Origin: Symploca sp. SIO2C1
Lineage (GTDB): Bacteria > Cyanobacteriota > Cyanobacteriia > Cyanobacteriales > Coleofasciculaceae
NCBI GenBank assembly: GCA_010692635.1
Contig: JAAHGL010000015.1
Location: 1 to 34,103, forward strand
Reading direction: 5' to 3'
Length of the DNA stretch: 34,103 nt
Of the stretch, positions 23,243 through 32,134 are shown in pieces (the first letter of the stretch is position 1; each line of letters opens with the position of its first letter). Below the pieces are notes generated by a model. It worked only from the letters and a program-made list of their open reading frames with translations. It did not search any database and was not told the DNA's origin. The translations under genes and the position numbers were made by a program.

Positions 23243-23602
23243 CTAATGTGAATTAAATTGTACATATCGTAGGGGCGGGTTTAGCGACAAACCAACCCAT
23301 TTGACCCGAATATTGGAATCAAAACCCGCCCAACGCCATCCCCTGGTTATCCCAAATCCGCTTATATTAGGCTACTTATGTATTGAGAAAAGCTTGATAT
23401 ACATTGGTTGTAATTGACACATTATAGTCTAGTTAAACCGGATTTGGGATTAATACAACCAATCCCCAGTTCTAAATTCCCTTGGTTATCGCTTGGGCGG
23501 GTTTTGTATTAAGACTTTCACCAAATGTTTTGACGGTAACCCTAAACCCGCCCCTACAACAATTGATATTGTCTGTTTTGGGTATCTAATTCACATTATG
23601 TG
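23243..23602. repeat. Nested long inverted repeat (about 360 bp)
   Basis: Four blocks occur in the same order from each outer end inward: TAATGTGAATTA, GTAGGGGCGGGTTTAG, CAAAACCCGCCCAA and TCCCAAATCCG. The two halves therefore form a long imperfect inverted repeat whose arms each contain their own GGGCGGGTTT/AAACCCGCCC hairpin. No gene is seen. Confidence 0.7.
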
Positions 23603-23626
23603 TAATTAAGAATTGAGAATTGAGAA

Positions 23627-24727
23627 TTAGATAAGCAAGCTAGTGTGGTTGTCAATCAAAGCGGGTTTACCATCGCTAGTAATAGCACTAAAGGACTGAA
23701 AGTAGCGACGGACAGTTGGGGGAAAATCTGGGTAGTCAAACAAGGCATCACCAGCAGCAATAGTAGCCCAGAAGTACCGTAAACTCGGGGCTAGCTTGTC
23801 TGCTTCTGCTCTTGGTAAGTTTAAAGGGGGACTAGTCAGCAATTTCATCATGAAGGGATAAGAGCGATCGCCCATCCATTCGCGGGATATCTGTGGTAAA
23901 TTTTCGTAACCGGGTACTGATTTAACTCGATGAGACTCAATCTGCAAAGTTCTTTGTCCCTGCTCATCGGTTCGCAGTTGGAGTATTCGATAGGGGTGAG
24001 GATAGCTAACTAAAGAACCTGTGGTAATCTCATAGATGCCTTCTTGGTAAGCGACATCCTGAACGTGCAAGTGACCTGTAAAGATGAGATTAACCCCAGC
24101 TGCCTTGAGGATGTTGAGCAGTACTGGAGCATTGGCTAACATATATCGCTCTCCTAGGGGATGGGTAGCTTGCCCTGGTACATGCTCGATAACATTGTGA
24201 TGCAACATTACTACTACTAACTTGTCCTGTTTTTGAGCAAGTACCTGCTCAAGCCAGGCTAATTGCTGCTCATCCAAACACCCTAACTGTTGATTGGAGG
24301 AGTCAAATTGGTTGGAATTAAGAGCAATTAGTTGCAATCCTGGCACTGGTTCACAGGTGTAGTAAAGCTGCTGTGGATTAACATAGCCAAATTTTTGGTA
24401 GTAGTGAGGAAAGTCTTGGAGTCCGATGGATTGCTCACCTGGCAACAGAGTGGGAACGTCGTGATTTCCTGGTACAACGTAAACGGGGAAAGGCAGCTGG
24501 CTCAAGCGCTGTTGCAACCAAGCATGGTTATCTGGTTCACCATGCTGAGTTAAGTCTCCTGGCAGCAAAAGGAAGTCTAGCTCTTCCTGCTGCAAATGTT
24601 CCAAAGTTAGCTCTAGTAAGGGAATACTAACTTCTATCAGATGAAACGGCGTTGAAGTCTGTAAAATAGTGTGGGGCAATCCGATATGCAGATCGCTGAT
24701 CACCGCAAAGCGAAAATTTAGACTCAT
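23627..24727 (-). CDS. Calcineurin-like metallophosphoesterase
   Basis: A 366-residue binuclear metallophosphoesterase of the Icc/CpdA-like group. Metal-binding motifs in order: SDLHIG (D12, H14), PGDLTQHG, VVPGNHDVP, MLHHNV and FTGHLHVQD. Members hydrolyse cyclic nucleotides or other phosphodiesters; the substrate is not visible here. The C-terminal 90 residues lie beyond the catalytic core. It has no signal peptide. The stop TAA abuts a heptamer stretch. Confidence 0.9.
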   Translation of the reverse strand: MSLNFRFAVISDLHIGLPHTILQTSTPFHLIEVSIPLLELTLEHLQQEELDFLLLPGDLTQHGEPDNHAWLQQRLSQLPFPVYVVPGNHDVPTLLPGEQSIGLQDFPHYYQKFGYVNPQQLYYTCEPVPGLQLIALNSNQFDSSNQQLGCLDEQQLAWLEQVLAQKQDKLVVVMLHHNVIEHVPGQATHPLGERYMLANAPVLLNILKAAGVNLIFTGHLHVQDVAYQEGIYEITTGSLVSYPHPYRILQLRTDEQGQRTLQIESHRVKSVPGYENLPQISREWMGDRSYPFMMKLLTSPPLNLPRAEADKLAPSLRYFWATIAAGDALFDYPDFPPTVRRYFQSFSAITSDGKPALIDNHTSLLI

Positions 24728-24815
24728 AGTATTAATTTTACCTTGAATTGATAGTGCTATTAAGATAAGTTAGATACTGGGATGATTTATATTCAAAATC
24801 ATCCCAATTTTATTT

Positions 24816-24926
24816 GTGGCTAGAAGAGTACTCGTTGATGAATTAACTCAGGCTATTGACGGACTAAAAGAAAGTTGGTTAGATTTGTATTCCGATGAAG
24901 AAAAAGTAGGTCATCGAGTAGAATAG
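24816..24926 (+). other. Possible small ORF or gene remnant
   Basis: A GTG opens a 36-codon frame (VARRVLVDELTQAIDGLKES and on) with amphipathic, protein-like composition. No ribosome binding site is visible. It may be the scrap of a lost gene. The rest of 24728-25184 has no gene I can support. Confidence 0.25.
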
Positions 24927-25184
24927 ATTAGGGCACATCCCTGTTTTTTCAAAGGAATTGAAAAATAGTTCTCTTTTACGCAAGAGAACACACTACAATC
25001 CCCTCTACATAAGAACTTTAGCTATCAGTTCAACATACAGCTTTTTTTGGTGCAAGATCTGAGTTTAATACCAAATTCGCTTTAGCCTTGTTCTGGAGTT
25101 TAGCCTCGCAATTGTGTGCGATCGCCTTTAGCCCACCGATCCAATAAAATATAAAGTACTGCATTTGGCACAGAAGCGGGTAAT

Positions 25185-25913
25185 ATGGTTCAGCAACTTC
25201 AACCCACCAGCGTTACTCCCGATTGTCTCTATCCTGAAAGTGATGGGTTACCTTTGTCTGACAATACCATTCAGTTTCGCCTAATTACCACCCTTCAGGG
25301 TGGCATTGATGCCCTGTTCGCCGATGATCCTAATGTTTTTGTCGCCGCAGATTTACTCTGGTATCCGGTAGAAGCTGTCGAAGGTGTACCCGAAAGTCAG
25401 GCACCGGATGTGATGGTGGTCTTTGGTCGTCCCAAAGGCGATCGACGCTCCTACAAGCAATTCACTGAAGACAATATAGCACCTCAAGTTGTCTTTGAAA
25501 TTCTCTCCAAGAGCAATACATCCAAAGAGATGCTTAACAAATTTAATTTCTATGAGCGTCATGGTGTAGAGGAATATTATCTGTATGATCCGGCTACAAA
25601 TTCACTCAAGGGGTGGTTAAAACAAAACAACCGGTTGATACCTATTGACAATATGGAAGGTTGGATTAGTCCCAGGTTGGGTAGCCGATTTGAGACTGCT
25701 AATGGGGCACTGGAACTGTATCGACCGGATGGGCAACGGATGGAGACCTATGTGGAAACCTCAAAACGTGCCCAACAAGAGGCCCAACGTGCTGAACAAG
25801 AGGCTAAAGCAAGACGTGATGCCATTCCCCGACTCTTAGCATTGGGGTTGAGTGTAGCACAAGTAGCGGAAGCGCTCGACCTGTCAGTTGAGGAAGTCAA
25901 TCAGAGATATTAA
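25185..25913 (+). CDS. Uma2-family (DUF820) protein, PD-(D/E)XK fold
   Basis: A 242-residue member of the Uma2 family, which is greatly expanded in cyanobacteria and has a restriction-endonuclease-like fold. The core shows APDVMVVFG and VVFEILSKSN, the D...E-x-x-S positions of the family, then FYERHGVEEYYLYDP. The tail (190-242) is a charged coiled coil ending in LGLSVAQVAEALDLSVEEVN, a small helical motif frequent in these proteins. The biological role is unknown; nuclease activity is inferred from fold. Confidence 0.88.
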   Translation: MVQQLQPTSVTPDCLYPESDGLPLSDNTIQFRLITTLQGGIDALFADDPNVFVAADLLWYPVEAVEGVPESQAPDVMVVFGRPKGDRRSYKQFTEDNIAPQVVFEILSKSNTSKEMLNKFNFYERHGVEEYYLYDPATNSLKGWLKQNNRLIPIDNMEGWISPRLGSRFETANGALELYRPDGQRMETYVETSKRAQQEAQRAEQEAKARRDAIPRLLALGLSVAQVAEALDLSVEEVNQRY

Positions 25914-26020
25914 GAGGTGCACCCTGTAATCTGGATGAAGAAAAACTACTGTTGACTGATAATCGGAGGGAGGAGTATTCCAGGAAAGAGAGCTCCAAAG
26001 TAACAGGCAACTAACTCTAC

Positions 26021-26110
26021 ATATTCATTGTGGAACTGGCATCATATTCATTGTGGAACTGGCATCTTGCCAGTGGGCACGTCGGATTTAGGGCGCACGT
26101 CGGTGCGCCC
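26021..26110. repeat. 23-bp tandem duplication and GC-rich hairpin
   Basis: Two exact 23-bp copies beginning ATATTCATTGTGGAACTGGC (26021 and 26044) are followed by the hairpin GGGCGCAC-GTCG-GTGCGCCC (26091-26110). The hairpin overlaps the 3' end of the GrpB-family gene, which takes its last residues from it. A similar GTGGAACAGGCATCTTGCCT occurs at 32703. Confidence 0.75.
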
Positions 26111-26636
26111 CTACGTTATGGATTGTGTACCATTGTGCTGCTTTCTTATCCATTTCCTTGATAAAGCCATCCTTTCCGTCCATATATCCATCTATATTTT
26201 GCGGATATTCTCTTGCTAATTCGCGCTTTAACTTACTGTATCTTTGGGCAGCTTCAGGATGAGCAATCATATAGTCTCGAAATGCTATGTGGCGCTCTAC
26301 CTGGGCTGAACCAACCTCGAATATATGAATATGATGCGTTCTGATACCGGCTTGGTTGTCTTTACGGAAAAATCGACGATTAGGAATTCCATACTCACCC
26401 ATAACTTCGTAACCAAGGGACTCCATTGCTGAACTCTGCTCATCCACTTGAGTAATATCTTGGACTTCAACTAATATATCGATAATGGGCTTAGCATAAA
26501 TACCTGGAATGGCTGTGCTACCAATATGGTGTATGGTCACAACAATTTCCCCTAGTGCATCAGCAACATGCTTCGATTCAATCCTAAATGCCTCTTGCCA
26601 CCTTAGATCATGTTGGACAACTTCTATTTTCCTCAT
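26088..26636 (-). CDS. GrpB family protein (nucleotidyltransferase fold)
   Basis: A 182-residue protein of the GrpB/UPF0157 family. Typical motifs are IHHIGSTAIPGIYAKPIIDILVEV (the G-S and D-x-D-like positions of the fold), FFRKDNQAG and THHIHIFE, then HIAFRDYM. Members are proposed nucleotidyltransferases without a settled role. The C-terminal VGAHRRAP is encoded by a dispersed GC-rich repeat, so the native end was probably a few residues shorter or different. Confidence 0.88.
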   Translation of the reverse strand: MRKIEVVQHDLRWQEAFRIESKHVADALGEIVVTIHHIGSTAIPGIYAKPIIDILVEVQDITQVDEQSSAMESLGYEVMGEYGIPNRRFFRKDNQAGIRTHHIHIFEVGSAQVERHIAFRDYMIAHPEAAQRYSKLKRELAREYPQNIDGYMDGKDGFIKEMDKKAAQWYTIHNVGAHRRAP

Positions 26637-26700
26637 GATTATAGTATCAATAATAGAGTACTATGCAGCGATCGCTTGAGCTTACGCCTTGTAACAATTT

Positions 26701-27042
26701 TCATTGTGATGGACGGTTAACTCGAATCAATTTATCACTCAAAGTTTTTTCAGCAGAAATAGCCTCATTAATTCGTGTTGCTAGCCTCTCCAAGTTGTGG
26801 TCTTCTGTACAAACAATTATCCCAGCGTGACTTGGTTGTGAGCGATGTAGTCGGATAAAATCATACCGATTGATGGTCAAAACAGCGCGATTATCATTCA
26901 CCGCATATCCCAACACTTCTGAATCTGGAACTCCGAATCCAGCATTTCCTGCCTCTTGAACTGTTAACACATCGTGACCTAAAGTGCGTAACAATTCACT
27001 GACTTTACGAGGGAATTGTTCATCTGCATAAAGACGTGCCAT
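26701..27042 (-). CDS. DUF5615 PIN-like toxin
   Basis: A 113-residue PIN-like protein, starting MARLYADEQFPRKVSELLRT, with LGHDVLTVQEAG and AVLTINRYDFIRLHR. Asp7 and the DxxF region correspond to the family's acidic site. Such proteins are partners of DUF433 proteins in predicted type II toxin-antitoxin systems and would be RNases. The ATG is only 3 bases after the DUF433 stop. Confidence 0.88.
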   Translation of the reverse strand: MARLYADEQFPRKVSELLRTLGHDVLTVQEAGNAGFGVPDSEVLGYAVNDNRAVLTINRYDFIRLHRSQPSHAGIIVCTEDHNLERLATRINEAISAEKTLSDKLIRVNRPSQ

Positions 27043-27045
27043 TGC

Positions 27046-27372
27046 TCAAGCTTCTTCATTCTTAAGGATTGCTACTTCAATTTCCTCGGGATATGCATCA
27101 GCATAAGCCCAAACATTAACTAAATCAGCAGCACTAAGATGGGGATAAAAACTTAGAAGTTCCGCATCACTCACACCCTGATGACGCCAACTTACCATTA
27201 ACCAAATTGGAATGCGAGTTTTGGCAATACAAGCATCACCACCACAAACGCCAGGAGTTTTCGTAATCCCTCGCGCACCGTTACTTATAGTTTGGGTTAA
27301 TATTTGTATGGCTTGTGCTTTCTCAGTTGGAGTTAAAGCAAGAAGTTGTGTTGTTAATTGTTTAACTGTCAT
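27046..27372 (-). CDS. DUF433 family antitoxin
   Basis: A 108-residue protein with the DUF433 signature: TPGVCGGDACIAKTRIPIWL followed by the helix-turn-helix-like GVSDAELLSFYPHLSAADLV. It is an MbcA/ParS-unrelated small HTH antitoxin partner of DUF5615. It is first in the two-gene operon, as usual. Confidence 0.9.
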   Translation of the reverse strand: MTVKQLTTQLLALTPTEKAQAIQILTQTISNGARGITKTPGVCGGDACIAKTRIPIWLMVSWRHQGVSDAELLSFYPHLSAADLVNVWAYADAYPEEIEVAILKNEEA

Positions 27373-27548
27373 CGTTAATACTGCTTTAAGATTCAGATAA
27401 ATTAATTATTGCATGATTACTTAATTGGTAGAGAAGCACCAACAACAGTACACGGGGTCGTAAAGGGAAATATATCTCTATGCCTTTTCAAATTTTAAAA
27501 GCTACCCTTTTAGGCAACTTGCAACGGCTTTGTAGGAAGTATTCTGGG

Positions 27549-27740
27549 TTATGGTAGCGGCTTATTCTCTTCAGTAAACATTTCAACAAAAGCCTCGATT
27601 ACTTCCTGACCATTTTTGGCAGCTTCCTCATAAGTTCTACCGTGGGTATGAAACTGTTGCCAGGGAAACTCAGGCAAGTGAACCAAGAAAAGTTGATCTT
27701 CTTGTGACCATTGAATCACCATGCTGTAGTGATAGCTCAT
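27549..27740 (-). CDS. HicB-family antitoxin, apparently without HicA
   Basis: A 63-residue protein with the HicB half-fold: YSMVIQWSQEDQLFLVHLPE followed by THGRTYEEAAKNGQEVIEAF. It lacks the C-terminal DNA-binding domain of longer HicB proteins, which is common in cyanobacterial single-domain versions. No HicA-like ORF is seen on either side. The ATG is at 27740. Confidence 0.82.
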   Translation of the reverse strand: MSYHYSMVIQWSQEDQLFLVHLPEFPWQQFHTHGRTYEEAAKNGQEVIEAFVEMFTEENKPLP

Positions 27741-27786
27741 TATTCTCCCTCCTGGTTCTCTTCGCTTTATTGTTTTTCCAGTTCTT

Positions 27787-29496
27787 TTAAAAGCCCAAAT
27801 CTGCTTTAGCCTTTTCGGCTTCTACAAATACCTCTTCATCCGACATTTCCTCCCAGGAAGTATCCCCAACTTCTCGATAGAAGTTCTCATCATAGGGACG
27901 AGTCTGCACTACTACTGGCATGGGTACAGCATGACCTAAAATGAGAGCTTGTTGCTTAGAATCTAACTTTGCTAAAACCGATCGCAAACTTTGTCCCCCA
28001 GATACCCCGGTAAAAATCGCTTCAATGTCCTTATCATCATTGAGTAGTGCGGTAATCCGGGTACCAATCTGGGACATTACCTCATTATCAATCCCCGAAG
28101 GACGCTGATCTACTACCAGTAAAGTCACAAAATACTTGCGCATCTCCCGAGCAATTATCCCAAAGATAGTTTGCCGAACGGTAGCAGAATCGAGAAAGCG
28201 GTGAGCTTCTTCAATAGTAATGACTAATGGACGAGGGCGATCGCTAACATTTTTCGACTGCAAAAACTTTTCCGCCTTGCGCACGTAGGAGCTATGGATG
28301 CGGCGCGTCATTACATTGGTTGCCAGCATATAGGAAAGCATATTGGATTGGGAACCGAATTCCACAACTACATGCTTACCCGCCTCCAAGGATTGTAAAA
28401 TCTGATCTACATAATTATGAGGGCAAGCACTACGCATGTACTTCAAATCATCGAGCCGCAGCAGTTTCCGCTGCAATGCCATAATTGAAGACTTGTTCCC
28501 TCGCTTCTCATCACAAAACTCCTGGATTTCGTCATTCGTCATCGACAGCAGTCGGGTAATCCAAGACTTGCCAAACTCATTGCGCAGAATAATCGCATTC
28601 TCCAGACTTGCCTCAGAAAGATTTAACTCTCCCCGCACTAGCATGATATCTTCAACTTCAATTTGGTCGTAACTCAGATATAGTTCCTGAGCATCCTTAA
28701 TACCCCGACGTTTGGTAGATGCGGGGTCTAGGGTGTAAACTTGCACCTGATTGGGAAACAGCTGCCGCAAGCCTTTAACGGTACTGAATTGCTTGCCTTC
28801 AGAAACCGCTTCCCAGCCATATTCCGAGTGCATATCAAAAATCAGATTTACCGCTGCTTGCTTGCGGATAATTCCTGATAGTAGCAACCGGGTGAGGAAG
28901 GATTTGCCCGTACCAGATTTGCCAAAGACACCATTGCTCCGTTCTACAAAGCGATCGAGGTCAATGCATATCGGTACATCCATGTCAAGGGGCTTGCCGA
29001 TAGCGAAATTACGCCGCTGGGGGTCATCTTCCCAGCCAAAGACAGCCCGGAAGTCCCGCTCACTGGCATCATATACTTGGGAGAAGTGGCTGGGAATTGT
29101 CTTCACTGGCAGCAATTCCATTTCTTCACTACTTTGAGCTTGAAAGGATGCTAAACCACTATCGTTTTTGGGAGAATCTCCTGTCTCCTTTTGTCCCTGC
29201 TGTGGTGTAAACATTAACATCGGTGTCAGATTCACCGTTCCGAAAGTACCACTACCTGCCAGCACTTCCCGTAAAAAATCATCATTGGGATTGGGAGGAT
29301 TAGCAAGAATCCGCTGACTAGAGGTTCCCAGGGAAACATCAGTAAGCATACAGAAAAAGCGCGATCGCATCCCCTGTACTACCAAAAATTTACCTACTCG
29401 CATATCTTCCACCGAGACATCTGGGTGCAAGCGCACCTCCAATCCAGCGGAAAGAGAGCCTTGAATTACTGAACCTAATGGTTGATCCAAGTTCAT
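27787..29496 (-). CDS. HerA-like (DUF87) ATPase
   Basis: A 569-residue hexameric-type ATPase of the HerA/FtsK superfamily. An N-terminal HAS-barrel-like beta region (about 1-130) precedes Walker A GVFGKSGTGKSF, then LIFDMHSEYGWE and Walker B PLVITIEEAHRFLD, and a C-terminal arginine-finger region with DQRPSGIDNEVMSQIGTR. HerA pumps DNA together with NurA nuclease in archaea; in bacteria related proteins also serve in defence. No NurA-like gene is adjacent, so its partner is unknown. A heptamer array lies about 45 bp upstream of the ATG. Confidence 0.88.
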   Translation of the reverse strand: MNLDQPLGSVIQGSLSAGLEVRLHPDVSVEDMRVGKFLVVQGMRSRFFCMLTDVSLGTSSQRILANPPNPNDDFLREVLAGSGTFGTVNLTPMLMFTPQQGQKETGDSPKNDSGLASFQAQSSEEMELLPVKTIPSHFSQVYDASERDFRAVFGWEDDPQRRNFAIGKPLDMDVPICIDLDRFVERSNGVFGKSGTGKSFLTRLLLSGIIRKQAAVNLIFDMHSEYGWEAVSEGKQFSTVKGLRQLFPNQVQVYTLDPASTKRRGIKDAQELYLSYDQIEVEDIMLVRGELNLSEASLENAIILRNEFGKSWITRLLSMTNDEIQEFCDEKRGNKSSIMALQRKLLRLDDLKYMRSACPHNYVDQILQSLEAGKHVVVEFGSQSNMLSYMLATNVMTRRIHSSYVRKAEKFLQSKNVSDRPRPLVITIEEAHRFLDSATVRQTIFGIIAREMRKYFVTLLVVDQRPSGIDNEVMSQIGTRITALLNDDKDIEAIFTGVSGGQSLRSVLAKLDSKQQALILGHAVPMPVVVQTRPYDENFYREVGDTSWEEMSDEEVFVEAEKAKADLGF

Positions 29497-29539
29497 GAGT
29501 ACAACTGCTCGACTATGCCAGCATATCTTACAAGGCTTG

Positions 29540-29664
29540 GGAATTGTGAATTGTGAATTGTGAATTGTGAATTGCTAATTGCTAATTGCTAATTGCTAAT
29601 TGCTAATTGCTAATTGCTAATTGCTAATTGCTAATTGCTAATTGCTAATTGCTAATTGCTAATT
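29540..29664. repeat. GAATTGT/TTGCTAA heptamer array upstream of the HerA-like gene
   Basis: Four GAATTGT units are followed by about 13 TTGCTAA units. The two families meet in phase, as if one had changed into the other by point mutation and spread. Confidence 0.9.
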
Positions 29665-29745
29665 GGGAATGTCTCCCCAGCTCTCGCAGCTCGCTATAAA
29701 TTCTTAGTGTTGCAGCCACCACCATATATGCTAATATCACCAAAT

Positions 29746-29842
29746 CTAGTGCAGCGCGGCGGAAATAACCCACCAGTTTGAGATCGATAGAATCCTTACT
29801 CTATAAGCATTCTTAATTCTTCATTCCGCGCAGCGGTACTAG
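29746..29842 (+). mobile_element. MITE-A, complete copy 4 (97 bp)
   Basis: Ends CTAGTGCAGCGCGG and CCGCGCAGCGGTACTAG with the conserved ATCCTTACTCTATAAGCATT core; same length as copy 3. It lies in the 432-bp gap upstream of the large membrane protein gene. That gap otherwise holds only the heptamer array. Confidence 0.85.
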
Positions 29843-29928
29843 TTTGCTTTTTGGAAAGACAAAATTTTTTATTTATTTATTTCCCAGTCTAATTGCTTAT
29901 TTAACCATAGTTAAATCTTGATCTGTAA

Positions 29929-32130
29929 ATGAACAAGAATATTAATTTTTTGAAGTTAGGTCTGTACTTTATAACCATAATAGTTGTAGTAGTATATGTT
30001 TTTATCATATTTCTACCCTTACCTGCGGGGATTGGAGTAGGCTTAGATCCATCTTGGACTTATGGAATCAGTCGTGCGGCAGTAGATCAACTGATATTTG
30101 GACAAGATATTATCTTCACTTATGGTCCTTTTGGCTATTTAATTCAGGGAGCTGCATTAGAACAAAACTTTTTTGCGATCGCATTTTTTCAGATCGGAGT
30201 ACACTTAGCCTTCTTGGGAGTGACAGTTGCCAAGCTATTGCAGTTAAAGACTAATTTACAAAAGCTAGCTTTAGCGATTAGCGTCTTGTTGATTTACTTG
30301 ATAAACTTTACCACAGACTACCGCATTATCTTTACCTTCTTACTCCTCCTTTCTTGGAATAACATTCTCAACAGAAAGTTAATCAGATGCTGGTCTTTAG
30401 GACTGGGTGCAGTGGCAGGCTTTTGCTTACTCACCAAATTTACAGTAGGAGTTTCTACCATAGGAGCACTTGTTTTACTATTATTGGCTAACCTCTATAA
30501 TTCCCTTCGTGCCAAATCAGCTGTAGAAACGAGTATTCTGGCTTTAGTCGATTCCATGATTGCAGCTACATCTGTAGCTTTCTTATTTTTAAACCCGGAG
30601 CCTCTGTTCAGTTTTCATAAATTATTAATTTGTGCTGCTATTGCTGGTGCTTTTGGAGCTACTACTTGGTTTATACAACATCTACAAAGACGCAAGCAAC
30701 TCTCCCAAGTCACAGCAGAAGCTCCTACGACAAAATTCAATAACTGGAAGCTGCAGCTTATTGGCTGGCAGGGATTTTATTGGGTATACAGCGTATCTCT
30801 ATTAATTACAGTTTTATCGGCAAAACCTTCCCTCTTGGCTTTTATTAAAACTTCTCTGGAAGTATCATCTGGCTACTCTAGTGCTATGAGTATAGTTGCT
30901 TCTCCTTGGGAAGTGGGATGTGCTGCTTTAGGGGTTGTGATTGTACTAGCACTTTTGAGGATCTTGGCGCAACAAAACTCTCTAGGATTTTCTTTGAGTC
31001 TAGCGTTTGTCCTCTGGATAACATTTAAACATGGATTTGTTCGCCAGGATGCCCACGTTCTGATCTTTGTCTTTTCACTACCTCTGATTGTTGCTCTAAT
31101 CATTGCTAAATCTCAAAGTCTGCGGCTGGCAAAATTTGCCTATATAGTACAAGCCTATGCTTTATTGATGATCATAGTTTATTGTTTCGTCCCGGAACCC
31201 TTTGGACAAGCATTGACTCTGAATCATATTTTTAATATTCTTAAACCGAACCCTACTACTATTGTTAGTAAAGTCTCCTCCTTACTGAATTTAAATCAGG
31301 TTAAGGAGCAAACAATTGCTGCTAGTTTCAATAATCTTGCTGCTATTAAGTTACCTGATAAGGTAACAACTATGTTAAAAGATAAACAGATAGATGTTGT
31401 ACCTATAGAGACATCCCTAGTAGCTGCCAATAATCTCAACTGGAAACCTAGACCACTATTTCAGTCTTATGTAGCCTATAAAACTTCTCTGGATAATGCT
31501 AACTTGAAAAGTTTAGTGACTCAGCCAAGAGATTACCTAATCTACCAATTTATTACCATTGATGGCAAGCATCCTTTCTTCGATGAGCCAGCAACGTTCT
31601 TTCATATGATGTGTCATTATCAATTGTCTCCTACTATTCCTGGGTTTGTGCAGAACACCCCGCCTGCTATTGCTCAATTGATGATTTTAGAACAACGCCA
31701 GTCAAATATTTGTCCCACTGGCTTGGGTGAAGAAAAAATCACTATTCCCTGGAAAGCAGTTCAAGAGTTAACAACTAGGGATGGTTCTCTGGCTCGTGCA
31801 GCAGTCAAAATCAAATATTCTCTTTTTGGCAAAATATATAAAACTTTATTCCGGAGTCCACCTGTACAGATGAAGGTGACTTATGAAGATGGTTTTGAAA
31901 AAGGATACCGAATTATTCCGGAAAATGCTGACAATGGTATCGTAATTAGCCATCTTCCCAAAGATGCCAATGAAGCTCTGTCCTTTTTTCAAGCTCTAGA
32001 CTTTGCTAACAGACAGTTAACTGGTAAGGTAAAGTCAATTAGTTTTTCTAACCAGAACTCTCTTTTATACTCTTCTAATATAGAGTTAACTTTTACCTCT
32101 TATAATATGCTGGCTAAAACCTTAAATTGA
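29929..32130 (+). CDS. Large polytopic membrane protein of unknown function, possibly GT-C-like
   Basis: A 733-residue protein with an N-terminal helix (about 8-28), then a conserved-looking loop GVGLDPSWTYGISRA and DIIFTYGPFGYLIQGA, and about ten further membrane helices up to residue 420. The C-terminal 300 residues are largely soluble. A short acidic motif in the first loop after one helix, followed by many helices and a large outer domain, is the layout of GT-C glycosyltransferases, but I cannot confirm that fold. It is 4 bp upstream of a NUDIX gene, clearly one transcript. ATG 29929 is used. Confidence 0.7.
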   Translation: MNKNINFLKLGLYFITIIVVVVYVFIIFLPLPAGIGVGLDPSWTYGISRAAVDQLIFGQDIIFTYGPFGYLIQGAALEQNFFAIAFFQIGVHLAFLGVTVAKLLQLKTNLQKLALAISVLLIYLINFTTDYRIIFTFLLLLSWNNILNRKLIRCWSLGLGAVAGFCLLTKFTVGVSTIGALVLLLLANLYNSLRAKSAVETSILALVDSMIAATSVAFLFLNPEPLFSFHKLLICAAIAGAFGATTWFIQHLQRRKQLSQVTAEAPTTKFNNWKLQLIGWQGFYWVYSVSLLITVLSAKPSLLAFIKTSLEVSSGYSSAMSIVASPWEVGCAALGVVIVLALLRILAQQNSLGFSLSLAFVLWITFKHGFVRQDAHVLIFVFSLPLIVALIIAKSQSLRLAKFAYIVQAYALLMIIVYCFVPEPFGQALTLNHIFNILKPNPTTIVSKVSSLLNLNQVKEQTIAASFNNLAAIKLPDKVTTMLKDKQIDVVPIETSLVAANNLNWKPRPLFQSYVAYKTSLDNANLKSLVTQPRDYLIYQFITIDGKHPFFDEPATFFHMMCHYQLSPTIPGFVQNTPPAIAQLMILEQRQSNICPTGLGEEKITIPWKAVQELTTRDGSLARAAVKIKYSLFGKIYKTLFRSPPVQMKVTYEDGFEKGYRIIPENADNGIVISHLPKDANEALSFFQALDFANRQLTGKVKSISFSNQNSLLYSSNIELTFTSYNMLAKTLN

Positions 32131-32134
32131 TACT

